From: Lingula anatina
Taxonomy: Eukaryota; Brachiopoda; Lingulata; Lingulida; Lingulidae
Direction of reading: 5' to 3'
DNA length: 64,000 nucleotides
Assembly: GCF_001039355.2 (NCBI RefSeq)
Contig: NW_019774558.1
Coordinates: 181,400 to 245,399 of the forward strand
Of this stretch, positions 23,541 to 34,360 are shown piece after piece (the stretch's first letter is position 1; every line of letters begins with the position of its first letter). A program made the position numbers and the translations under genes. A model generated the notes under the pieces. The model searched no databases, was not told where the DNA came from, and worked only from the letters and a program-made list of their open reading frames with translations.

Positions 23541-24210
23541 AATACGTCGGCTTAGCATAAGCAAAATAAAGTACGACGTAAATCGATGAAAGTTTAAAAA
23601 GAAATAGCCAGCGTACATGTATACAGAGTGAAATAGAGAGACATTGAATTCAAGAGGGTAGACATCCGAAAGAGAGAGTGAATATTTTTGAAGATCAGAA
23701 GGCACTGACTAAGTTGGAACTATAAGCACATATTTCTTTCTCAAATAATATATTTCTTTATCAACATTTCGGAGGAACTTTTATTACGACTTGTCGGGGA
23801 CCATTAAAGCAGAAAAACCAACACCGACAAAACATGACCACCTGCATTGGCGTAGGACAGCATATAAATGTACATGATCTCCATACGTATACACGCACCT
23901 GCAATGAAAACTAACAAGTATTTTTCGAGTAATTTTGTCTTCAATGCAGCCCATGGTATAGGCTTAACTTTTTATGCTGTTACGAACATGTACTCTTGAA
24001 CTGTTGGGAATTTTACTTGGACTCATGGTCATATGCCAATTTCTAATTAGTCTTTCATTTCTATTCATAGTGCAGTTCAATTTCTCATTTTAACCATGTT
24101 GCGAACATTGCTTAAGGCAATCTTAATTTGTACCCAAGACAATTAACATTCTGATAACGCTGTGCTCGGCCAATTTCAGACCGTGGACTGAATAGCAAAG
24201 TGGACGCAAC
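23541..24210. other. Upstream region of the first LU gene
   Basis: No coding region supported; presumably includes the upstream promoter of the gene at 24269. Confidence 0.4.
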
Positions 24211-24216
24211 GACTGG

Positions 24217-24222
24217 TATAAA
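24217..24222 (+). promoter_or_regulatory. TATA box of LU gene A
   Basis: TATAAA, 47 nt before the first possible Met codon (24269). A TCAGTTC initiator-like word follows at 24255. Confidence 0.65.
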
Positions 24223-24268
24223 TTCCCGGCAATAAAATCTACCCCCATTCACGGTCAGTTCATCAACC

Positions 24269-24559
24269 ATGATGCTACGTGTTCTCATCGGCGTGTGCCT
24301 TGTTGCTCTGGCAGTATGTTTGGTACCAGATGTTTATAGAAGAAAACCGGCTCTCACATGTTATTCCTGTAACTACAAGAATACTGCATATGGCAACGGT
24401 AAGTGTTTAATCAGCCACTTTTGTACTCCGATTCTTTTTGCAGTTTGTTAATCACTGGTAGGTACTTGTATGCAGATGATTAGATAGATCGTGTCGGTAA
24501 TTAAGTGTCAATGGCGTTTTCATGAAGACCTAAATCGTTTATAAATGCATGGCGGTTTC

Positions 24560-24612
<53 letters not shown>

Positions 24613-25274
24613 ATGTTTCAATTCTTAAAGTATATAACCGTGCGTTGATGCGTTTTCTTTCTCTCATTTAATCGAAATATTTCTAAAATAATGCACAATT
24701 CCAAGATAAAATCGCAGGTGCGATTCCGTTCACTTTCGTAACTTGAAAATTGTTAACTTGTCAATATTGCAAGCCAGCAAAATTAAAGTTTTTTTCCCCT
24801 TTTTTTTCACAGTGAACTTTAAAACAATAATTTTATCTCTAATTTCCGAAACATTTCATCATTTTAAGCAAGAGTGTCTAAATTCCGTGCACCATGCTTC
24901 CGGTTCGCTGTCAGACACCTGGGTTGCAAAGAAAGTCGCCTTTATATATGATTTTTTTGTTAATTCGATTGTACATGACAAGTCACAAGTCACCATAAGA
25001 AATTTTATCTTTCATGGCTGATTATAACTATTCTTTCTCCGACTTAATCAAATCGTTTGCCTTCATCTTCAAGAAAATTATGTCTAATTTTGTGTAATTT
25101 TAGTGGCATGAACCTTATAGAATAATTATGTTGATGTGGAATTTTTCTTCTTAAAGAGATACATACGTGTGTGTCTTGTTTATGAGCCGGAGAAAACAGT
25201 AACACGGTCAGAGAAACGGCAGTTTAAATTTCCACTCCACACTGGATCGGCTTGTCTTTGATATGGTTACATTC

Positions 25275-25322
<48 letters not shown>

Positions 25323-26001
25323 TCGCGCGCGCCCACATAAGTGTTTTTGTTAAGCTTCATGAAATTATTTTCAATTTATCTCTGAAATTGTATACACAGG
25401 TAAATATAGCACCACCTTCAGGGCGTGTGAGGATCCGGCTAGATTTGGTTATCTGCTGGCAAAGGTGGAGTGCCACACGGCCTGCTTTGCAAGACACGAC
25501 AAAAACGGATGTGAGTATTCAAACTTTATCTTAGAATACAATTATAATAATTATTATAATAATTATAATAATAATAATAAAGAATACCGACCCAACAGCC
25601 CAATTTTTGAAGGTGGTTAAAGTGGACAAAAGTCAATCCCCCGACGGTCGTAAGGCCGATGTAGCTTGAATAGCTGCAAAATTAGAACGAATCGTTTGGA
25701 ATCTACATATTCTATTTAGTAGAAATCATATAAGGTCTACTTGAAGTCACTCTCTCTCTCTCTCTCTATTCTAGTCATCTACCGAGGCTGTTTTGGCGGG
25801 AATCACGGAGTTGATGCCAGCCTTGATGGCTGCGGTAACCAGGCCGGTGCTAACTGGTGTTTTTGCCGCAGTCGTTTGTGCAACGACGAGATCCCACACC
25901 CTACCTGTCCCTTGGCGGGAATAGGTAGACGTCATAAGCGTTGTATGACGAAGCCACCTGTTTGCAGTGGTGTTCTATGTTTGCTTGCCCTTGCAAAGTG
26001 A
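24269..26001 (+). CDS. Secreted LU (Ly6/uPAR three-finger) protein A
   Basis: Exons 24269-24398, 25400-25510 and 25775-26001, all phase-1 junctions, give 155 residues. Residues 1-18 are a signal peptide (MMLRVLIGVCLVALAVC). The LU domain follows: TCYSC, a single Cys in FRACED, VEC, ACF, RGCF, DGC, then CFCRSRLCN, the CxC...CN ending that marks the family, ten Cys in all. After the domain comes an unusual tail TCPLAGIGRRHKRC with further Cys. There is no convincing GPI-anchor signal, so it is probably secreted. LU proteins bind receptors or ion channels, or act as toxins or immune factors; the target is unknown. A TATA box precedes it and AATAAA follows at 26132. A paralog lies 5 kb downstream on the same strand. 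The second Met (24272) is an equally possible start. Confidence 0.85.
24557..24610. repeat. ATT microsatellite
   Basis: Uninterrupted ATT trinucleotide run in intron 1 of LU gene A. Confidence 0.95.
25277..25325. repeat. GT microsatellite with GCGC tail
   Basis: GT dinucleotide run ending in alternating GCGCGC, still in intron 1 of LU gene A. Alternating purine-pyrimidine tracts of this kind can adopt Z-DNA. Confidence 0.9.
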
Positions 26002-26131
26002 TTACCCTCACCCTGCGTCGCGACTTCTCTCGTTCTTCGGCTTGCAGAATGTTCCACGTAAATTTGGTTTTAATCCCAATTGTCGATGACTGAATTTTGA
26101 TTGTTACGATTTGAATTTTGGTGCAAACAAA

Positions 26132-26137
26132 AATAAA
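26132..26137 (+). promoter_or_regulatory. PolyA signal of LU gene A
   Basis: AATAAA 130 nt after the stop codon of the gene, the first such hexamer downstream. Confidence 0.7.
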
Positions 26138-26139
26138 GA

Positions 26140-26282
26140 AACAAAATGCAAGATTCTGTGTTGCCTTTTTTTATCTGTGAACTCTTCTTCGGTAAATATT
26201 TGGGGTGTTTATTTCATCAAAGACATGTACTAACATTGCAAATACAGAGGAAATATTAGGTGTTTAAGTTTAAAATACACAC

Positions 26283-26340
<58 letters not shown>

Positions 26341-27779
26341 TTGAAAATCGGCCTTGATCAAATTGTCTCCGTGTTATCTCGATCAGACGCAAAGTTGCGA
26401 TATTGTCAAGATGGTAGAATCACTATCTAACACCAATTTTTAAAGCAATGAAATTAACAGTTAACGCTTGGCCATCCTTTTCGCATAAACAAGTAGGTTT
26501 ATAAATTAAACGACTAATGTGTTTATTTATTTGTTTTTTTTACCAATATTAAAATTAGCCCTTCACAAAAAAGAAACGGGAACAAGATTTTCTGCAACAT
26601 GTTCGTAGGCCTTTCTAACGTATCAAACCCCCTTATACTTCTTAACTTAAAAATTAAAAACTTAAAAATTTATTGATTGGATCACCAGATTGAACATTGT
26701 CTAGCAATAGCACCCGCTTAAGGTTAGAAAGCACAGTGTTTTGATGAATTATATATATATTCCTTCAAAGATTTTGCATTTTCTTCAGTGCATTTAAATT
26801 TTTACCATGCAAAATTATTCTTATAGTTGTAGACTCGAAATACTTGAGTGTGGCCTGTCTCGGTGTTACCTGAGCACTTTTGGGGAAATTCCTCAGTAAG
26901 AATGTTGATCGACTCAATCCATCAAATAATCAAGAATTCATCTTAATGATCAATTAAGAAATTAAGATAATGACCTGCTGATCTGTTATTGACAAATTGA
27001 TTGTAGCAATGCCTCTTTACAATCCTTTTTATCCGCCTTATTACGATGATTTGGAAAATAAATCATTTAAAATGTTGTTATTTTTTCAATCAAAACAATA
27101 CTAAATCAAAATTGTTGACGATATATCTATCCTTGGAAAAACAAAGCATACAAATACAATAAATTATTCTTTTAATCTAAAAAAAGGAACTTACATTATT
27201 CACATTAGCCATGTTGGGTCACCTTATCGGAAACAATTGCCGTCGGGCTATATTACACTAGGCCAAATGCCGTCCCGCTATATTACACTAGGCCAAATGA
27301 AGAATGCAGGTGGAACTTCTCTCAGCCTTCTTGCATGGATCATCTGCGCTGACGATTTTTGATCACCCTGTCTCTTGTCCTTGCGCTGCAAAAAGTAACC
27401 TCCCCCACCACCCACCCCACCACCATCCCCCCCCCCCTTTATCCTCTCATGTAGCCGCACCTTCACATCCTTTCTAAGACATTCAGTTTCTAGGATGATG
27501 CCCCCCCTCTCCCAAAAAAAGTGACGGTCACTCAATGCAGATGTATCTCTATAGTTAATCGCTCGATATAAAAGAAAGGACCTCAGTAAGGCTTCTCCGT
27601 GTGATCCTCGGTGAAGCGTCTGAAATCATCGCAGTGGGATGGCAATGTCGTCAGCTTCCCTGATAAGTTCAGTAGAAGATTCATTTTTATATAAAGCACG
27701 CCTCAGTAGCTAATATATACATGTACATTGTGATATTTACACAATGATGCCTTGCAAATTTTGTTTTATTCCGTTTTTA
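26140..27779. other. Intergenic between the two LU genes, left half
   Basis: Contains a TA microsatellite (26284-26338) and a short direct duplication around 27239-27298 (CTATATTACACTAGGCCAAA twice). No gene is supported. Confidence 0.5.
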
Positions 27780-28376
27780 ATCTGAGAGACATTAGTTTGG
27801 TGAATGATGAATTTTACGTTTTTCGGTGAAGGTTATCGCTTATCTGTTTCCTGGTTATGACACAAGATTTTGATTTATTTTGGTGTTCTGGCATTTGTGA
27901 AGACCTTTCTTAACCTTTTTCTGGTGATCTTCAATGACGCCATTATTCTACTTGGCGACCGTTCCCGTTAAATCTTTTATTGCATGCCACTTTTTATGCA
28001 TGATTTCATGACAATAGATCTTTTCTCGGAAAGGCAAAACGCAATAGTACAATAAATAGTTTTTTTGGCTTTGCCTGGATGTCCATTTTACCTTGAAACC
28101 TGAAAGACATAATTTTGATAAATTATTTTTTCGTTTTTCGTTTATCTGTTTCTTTCTTATAACATTAAGTTTCTGATTAATTATAGCGGTCTGGCGTTTG
28201 TGACGACGTCTCTTAAACTTTTTATCTGATGATCTTCAATGTCACTATTACTCTACTTCTTTGACTGCTCCCGATTTATCGTCTATAGAAACCCCACTGT
28301 TTGCAAGTTCCGTTTGACAAATAAGAAAATACGGAGAATATGTCACTCAAAAAGCATTTGTCGCACGCACATTGTA
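27780..28376. repeat. Inverted copies of the repeat found at 32.15 and 43.4 kb
   Basis: The segment 28281-28376 is the reverse complement of about 32158-32243 (ATGTCACTCAAA, TTGTCGCACGC). The segment near 28180-28240, and a weaker one near 27890, mirror 32295-32345 (GACGTC, TTAAACTTTTT, GATGATC). Non-coding. Confidence 0.6.
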
Positions 28377-29286
28377 TTTTCATGACCTACACCTATTACG
28401 GATGGTTATGATCATACTGTAACGACAAGGAGACGGAAATGGAGAACAGTTAAAGAGCCTTTTAAAAATGTGCAATCCGGTCTTTGAATTAATTACCTTT
28501 AAAATAATTTTACTGTCACGTGTAAAAAAATTACTAGTTCCTATGTCTTTTTTTCGAGAGTGACGCAAAGATTAGTTACTTGGATCTCAAATACGCAAAA
28601 CAAACGCAAAAATTCACCCAACCATTTTATTTATTTATTTATTTATCATCAAAATGTTTATTTATCTAATCTTATAAAATGTTTTATTCATTCATTTATT
28701 TAAAAAATGTTGAGTTATGCACCGCACCTTGTATTAGCCTATATAAAATAAAAACAAAATATCCTACGTCGGAAAACTTGGGACACCTTTTTTATAAATG
28801 GTGTGCGCCTAACGTTTGTCTTTTAGCTTACCAAATATTTCAAGGGCCCTGCTGAAGTGGTGTACAAATGAAACACGAAGAATAAATTCCCCCTTGCCAC
28901 CACCGCCAATCTTCTGAACCTATATTTCCAATTGAATTAATCTGTCCGTCCTGGAAAAGATTCACTTGAGGTTAGGTGGAAAAAGAAGGAGAAAAAACAA
29001 AAAAAGAGTAATAAGTACAGTTATTTCCGTTTCCACTTTTGAAAAATGGCCTCGTCGGAAGCGTAAACGATATTTTAGGACTCGAAATTTCTGTCTGTCC
29101 CTTTCCCTCTCAAAATTCTCTCGTAGAATACCAATCAGGTCAACTTTTCACTCCCTGACAGGCCCCGACACGAGGTCACCAAACAAAATGAACAGGGAAA
29201 TGAACAGCAACAAGCCCATTTTTCTCCTTTCCAACTTATTCAAAACGCACGTGTTGGAATTCGCCGACGACAAGTAGGCCCACATG

Positions 29287-29293
29287 TATAAAA
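29287..29293 (+). promoter_or_regulatory. TATA box of LU gene B
   Basis: TATAAAA 44 nt before the start codon at 29331, matching the arrangement in LU gene A. Confidence 0.65.
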
Positions 29294-29330
29294 CGCACGC
29301 GGAGAAGGTTGCAAATCATACACCGTCAAA

Positions 29331-31451
29331 ATGGTGATGCCAAGCGTTATCGTCTGCTTTCTCCTTTTGGGCGCTGCTGCTACTGCTAATTTTCGGGAAG
29401 TCGACTTACTTCCTAGAGAAGAAGGTAGGATCATTTTGGAGTCTAGCGCAATTTAAAGAACAAAGGGGTGAATTTAAGGCGCAACATCATAATCATCATA
29501 ATTTGTGTTGGTTGCAATTTCGATATTTTTTTCGTAGTACAAGACTTTAAATTCACTTTTCTCATTTACGACAGAGAATGTACCTTAACTTGTACTTTTA
29601 ATGTATATATATATATATTTTTTTTTTAATATGCTTAAACTGTAATGCACAATAATATTGGTATTGTGAAATTGTGTTTCTATAAAGTGAGAGCGAGATT
29701 TTTAAGGTTGCTAATGTTTATTATTAATTTGACGGACTTTTAATTTAAGTTTTCTTTATCGTAGGGTTTCTTTGCTATTCCTGCAACTATGCTGCCTACG
29801 GCATAAGTAAGTACATGAATACACACGTTTCGTTTGGTTTATTATTCTTTTCTCATCTTGAAAAAGACAGATAAACCTCAGAATGTACAATAAATAAATA
29901 AATAAATAAGAACTTAAAAGTCATTTCTGATTTTAGTTGGATATTGCATGATGTAAATTTCATTTCTTCTTTATTATATTATTTATTTACCAATTTATTT
30001 ATTTTATTGTATCGTATTTTCATTTTATCATATACTGTATGTATAGTTTTGATATGCTTTGCCAGTTTAATATGGACGCTCCCTCAAGTAGATCTTGACT
30101 TTTTTACTATGTATGGTGACATTGAAGAATCTCAACAACAACATGTATTAAAATCGGAACACAGAATATGTATTAAAATCGGAACATATGCCAGGGGCGG
30201 ATTTAGGGCGTCTTCTGGGTCTTCCGGAAGACGGTCAGATTTTCAAGTTTACATTGACGGGTATCTATTTTTTTCTGTCGGAAGACGGTCAAAAATGAAG
30301 AACGGATCAACAGAGATAATTTGGAAGACTGTCAAAAATATCTCTGAATCCGCTCCTGTATGCTTTGGTAAAGCAGGATATTTGGTAATTTTTGAAATTG
30401 TAGAAAGTAATATAGAATTAAAATTAGCTGGAAACCGATAAGTGCTGAAGTTGTGTGCAGTTTAAAGGTGGCAAGAGGTTAAGATAACATTTTCTGTCAG
30501 TATTCGGAATCGTTTTACTAGGGTAAAACGTTTTACTAAGGTTTTACGTTTACTAAATCCACTTGTTATAATCAAAATAACTCTAAAACGACTGACTCTG
30601 TTTTTGATTCTAAGTTTCACGGACTTCAAAAAAGTAACTAAGGAACAAGGAGTATACAGAACTCTCGTTCAACCACGCGAGACGTCATTCAGGAATTCAC
30701 ATCTCGCGTGAGACGACGAAAACTCCACACGACTTCAGGTGTCAATCCTTTACACGTTCATCTTCTTTTCCAGCAACTTATTTCAACACTTTCAAGGAGT
30801 GTTCCGACCCATACAGAAACAGTCACGTGGTGTCAACAGTAAGATGTTCCACTGCTTGCTTCTCACGCCATGACAAGAACGGATGTAAGCAATACATTTT
30901 TATCTTTTCTTCAATATAATTTCAATTATGAATATATGTACATTTTCAATGCAGAAAAATTGCTAATCGAAATCACAGTTTATTAAAACAGAGGAAGGGT
31001 TTTGTGGAGGGGATAGGCACAAGGTACATTTAAAGGAATTTTATTTACAGTGACAGTATAAATTTTCACGAGCGCTTTGGTGAATAAAAAGTTTAATTCG
31101 TCCGCGATTGGCATAAAAATGAGAACGCCAATTTTCTTCCAAAGGTCTATTTGTACACAAGGAACAGAACGTTTTTGAATAATTCAAGTCTTGCTCAGCC
31201 AGTTTCCTCATACTATCTTCACCGAAACTATTTCAGTTATCTACCGAGGCTGTTTCGCTGGTAACCTGAACGTCGACGCCAGCCAAGATGGCTGCGGAAG
31301 CCAAGAAGGAGCCAACTGGTGCTTCTGTCGTGGCAACCTCTGCAATGACGTCATCCCCCATGCCACCTGTCCTTTCAAGGGGATTGGTCACCGCCACAAG
31401 CGCTGTGTTTGTGAACCCCCCAGAATTGCTGGGGCAGCACCGGCGTGTTAA
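29331..31451 (+). CDS. Secreted LU (Ly6/uPAR three-finger) protein B
   Basis: Four exons: 29331-29424 (signal peptide, MVMPSVIVCFLLLGAAATA), 29765-29806, 30774-30884 and 31237-31451, all phase 1, for 153 residues. The LU cysteines follow in order: LCYSC, FKEC, VRC, ACF, RGCF, DGC and CFCRGNLCN. The tail TCPFKGIGHRHKRC matches protein A, then ends in CVC...AC and a stop. There is no GPI tail, so it is probably secreted. The last two exons match A almost exactly in length and phase, proving common origin. B has an extra intron between the signal peptide and the LU start. TATA box at 29287, polyA signal at 31622. Ligand unknown. Confidence 0.86.
30192..30358. mobile_element. CAGGGGCGGAT-type MITE in LU gene B intron 2
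   Basis: Starts CAGGGGCGGATTTAGG and ends ATCCGCTCCTG in inverted orientation. TATGC flanks both sides. Same family as 33139-33741 and 50400-50680. The 165-codon open frame across it is incidental. Confidence 0.7.
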
Positions 31452-31621
31452 AGTTAGATTCAAGCATTGAAATTTGAGTTACATTCCCTCCGACATGGTT
31501 TTACCTTTTGTGCCGCGCGTAACGCCCGAGTGTCACTTAGTGTAAAAGAGTTGGAAGAGTTGGAAATTGGAATATAGATAAATAGAAAAAACCAATGTAG
31601 GCAAAATAATGGAGAGAAATG

Positions 31622-31627
31622 AATAAA
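31622..31627 (+). promoter_or_regulatory. PolyA signal of LU gene B
   Basis: AATAAA about 170 nt beyond the stop codon. Confidence 0.65.
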
Positions 31628-31762
31628 CTCTTAATCAAAGTACTTGCTTATTTCTTTGTTTGTCTTAGTACTTGGTATAGTAAGTACATTTTTCTATCGT
31701 ATCAAAATCCCTCGCCAATTTTTAAGAAAACATTATGTAAGACAATGACCTCAATAACCTTT

Positions 31763-31764
<2 letters not shown>

Positions 31765-31846
<82 letters not shown>
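31765..31846. repeat. GA microsatellite
   Basis: Long GA run with one CTTGAG interruption near 31796. Confidence 0.95.
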
Positions 31847-31849
<3 letters not shown>

Positions 31850-33030
31850 TTCATCAAAAGACAAAAAAAATCTGCTGATCCAATACATTAAGCCAGACTG
31901 TAATCAACGGACAATCAACTTTTAAGGATAAAACCAACATACAGATATTATATTTATTGGAATTTTGTTAATTATCTTTTAATGAATGTAGATGAATGTA
32001 GTCCATGGAGTTTCCGTAGGTTAGTTTAAACTGTGTTTTCCTTCTCCGTTTTTTTTTTCTTAACAATGGAACTATACACACCCTTAATCCTTCCTTAGAA
32101 TGTAACTCACAGGAAGTAAATTGAAATTGTTACATGTTCTGTCATCAGAAATGAAATGCGCGTGCGACAAACGCTTAATGCTAATTTGAGTGACATATAC
32201 TCCGTAACATCAAATTTATCAATCGGAGCTTGTAAACAATGGAGTTTTATAAAAGATGAATCGGGAATATTCAACTAGTAGACTAAATTGTCATAGATGA
32301 TCACCTGAAAAAAGTTTAAGTAACGTCCTCACGAACGCCAAAACGCCAAATTTAATCAAAATTTAATGCTATAACAAGGAAGAGATGAGAGATAACCTTC
32401 ACCAAAAAGCGTAAAAACCAACATGCATAACCCTTCATTTATTGATGTCATTCAAAATTAAATAGTAAAAAAAATGAAAGGCATCATTGAAATAATATCG
32501 CACCTTGTAAATAAGTCATCTTTTTTCAACAGGAAAAATTATTTTTAAACCAGTGGTCATACATTATTTGAGTTCACGACGCTGCGCCTTTTTCGCGCCG
32601 TCTTTGTGGGTCCACTGAGAATTTTACGGCATAATTTGAGGAGATAAAACAATCCCTGAAGAGCCGCGTGTACCAAAACACAAAGCCACACAAGCTATGT
32701 CGGTGTTATGATTCTGCTGTGTTCAGACAGTCCCATTCCATTGATGCTGCCTTCTCTATGTGAGACCCCATCATCATGGATATTGTAAAAGATTGGTTTA
32801 GGGTCGTGAAAAAAGCCATAAGAGTAGAACAGCCGAACATTAACAAACGGTGGAGGGGGGGTGGGCGGGGAAGGGGGGTCCAAATATCCGTGCCAGGTCA
32901 CGGGACAGGGTGATCAAAGTGTTCAGCGCAGATTATTTAACGAGACTGAGATTAGTTCTAAATGCATTCTTTATTTGATCCAGTGTAATAGCGGGACGGC
33001 TATTTCGAATAATGTAAGTCCAAGTCCCGG

Positions 33031-33804
33031 TGTAACAGGAATGGAAGTCCCACTAGGAACCGTAGTCCGCTTCCCATTACTTTGCACAGGTGACATTCGT
33101 ACTATATACTAACCCCAATACTCCAACTAACCCTAACCCAGTGGCGGATTTAGAGGGGGGGGGGGGGTCAAGGGGGTCCTGCCCCCCCCCCCCCTTTCGG
33201 TTCCTGAAAAATATATCATACCAATATTTCTCTCTTGAAATTAGAATTTTGACTAGCTAAATCATAGTTCTAAACCGCACCAAAGGGCACTGTTTGCTCT
33301 CCAAAACACAGAGCGATGTTGTATTGATCACACTTTTTTTTTACTTTGATACCATTCTTTCTAAATATTATGTAGGCTTTAAAAGACAGAGGTTCGTTGA
33401 AAGATTACATGATTACATGGCCATTTTAACACTTTTTCCCGAAAATGATATATTGGAAAATGGTCTTTGCCTACTGTTTTTTTTTTCTGTTTTTTTAAGA
33501 ACGAAAGCCTGCAATCAGTGGCAGATTTAGTGGGGGTTCTGAAAAAAAAATCACATCAATGGTCCCCTCTTGAAATTTGAATTTTGACTAGCTGAATCAT
33601 AGTTCTCAACCGTACCAAATAGCACCGTTCGCCCTTTACTAAATTTTTGGGGGCACTTCAGCGGGCCCCGAACCCCACGCCAAGGGGGGGGGGGGTTCGC
33701 ATCCGCGGACCCCCCTTCTGATAATCCTGGATCCGCCCCTGCTAACCTGTACTTATCATATGGGAGCCCCGACTTCCATTCCAAGGACTTCTATTCCTGT
33801 TACA
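33031..33804. mobile_element. Small Ginger-like non-autonomous element between CCGG copies
   Basis: TGTAACAGGAATGGAAGTCC at 33031 is inverted at 33785-33804 (GGACTTCTATTCCTGTTACA, one mismatch). CCGG stands immediately outside both ends (33027-33030, 33805-33808). The element is absent from the other copy of the segmental duplication. About 170 bp remain once a nested MITE (33139-33741) is removed, so it encodes nothing. Confidence 0.75.
33139..33741. mobile_element. CAGTGGCGGAT-type MITE, composite copy
   Basis: Begins CAGTGGCGGATTTAGAGG and ends GGATCCGCCCCTG, with a 6-bp direct repeat CTAACC on each side. A second element start (CAGTGGCAGATTTAGTGGGG) at about 33517 shows that two copies are joined. 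G and C homopolymers sit next to the ends. Confidence 0.75.
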
Positions 33805-34110
33805 CCGGCTTAGATTTAAAGAATAATTCATTGTCTTTACATGCTTTGTTTTTCTCCAAGGCAAGATATATCGTGGAGCAATCATGTTGAAAGGGAACTT
33901 TTGCGACTTAGCTAAAACTGTTTCTGAACTTGGACATCCGACTTCCGTCTACATAAAGTCGACTAAGCTATGCTACTAACAATTGACGCACAGTGAATAA
34001 AACAGACATTTCTTAGTGGGCTATTGTCGTTCCTTGGAGTACAAAAATAGTTAGGACAATCACAATCGGGTAAAGTAAAAAGACCAATGACAAAAACGAT
34101 TAAAGAAGTA

Positions 34111-34120
34111 TTTATTTATT
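34111..34120 (-). promoter_or_regulatory. PolyA signal of glycosyltransferase copy 1
   Basis: TTTATTTATT on the plus strand gives overlapping AATAAA on the minus strand, about 245 nt past the stop codon. Confidence 0.6.
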
Positions 34121-34360
34121 TTTGATGAAATGCAACTTAGTCGGCTAAGATCCCAAGCTTTCTTGGCTAAGACCGATTCCCACACTTTCCCGCGCTTTAA
34201 ACGTATAAGCAGACTCCAAGGCTAAGTCCAAGTCCCAACTACTGCTAACAATAACACTCAAAAGTCTAACACGTCCTTTTACGTTGACCCTTAACGGCGA
34301 AGACGATGACGACAATGATGATGACCATGAAATTAATGATCAAATTCTCTAAACAATTCT

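Noticed and set aside
25277-25325. Possible CRISPR or structured array from the short tandem repeats in the window
   Set aside because: These are ordinary eukaryotic microsatellites and minisatellites without spacers.
29944-30441. 165-codon open frame in LU gene B intron 2
   Set aside because: It runs across a CAGGGGCGGAT MITE and AT-rich intron; no domain, and it ignores the clear splice pattern of the LU gene.
24269-31451. Big-defensin or cysteine-rich antimicrobial peptide identity for the two secreted genes
   Set aside because: The cysteine order with CFCxxxLCN and three-exon LU layout fits Ly6/uPAR folds, not defensins; antimicrobial activity remains only a possibility.
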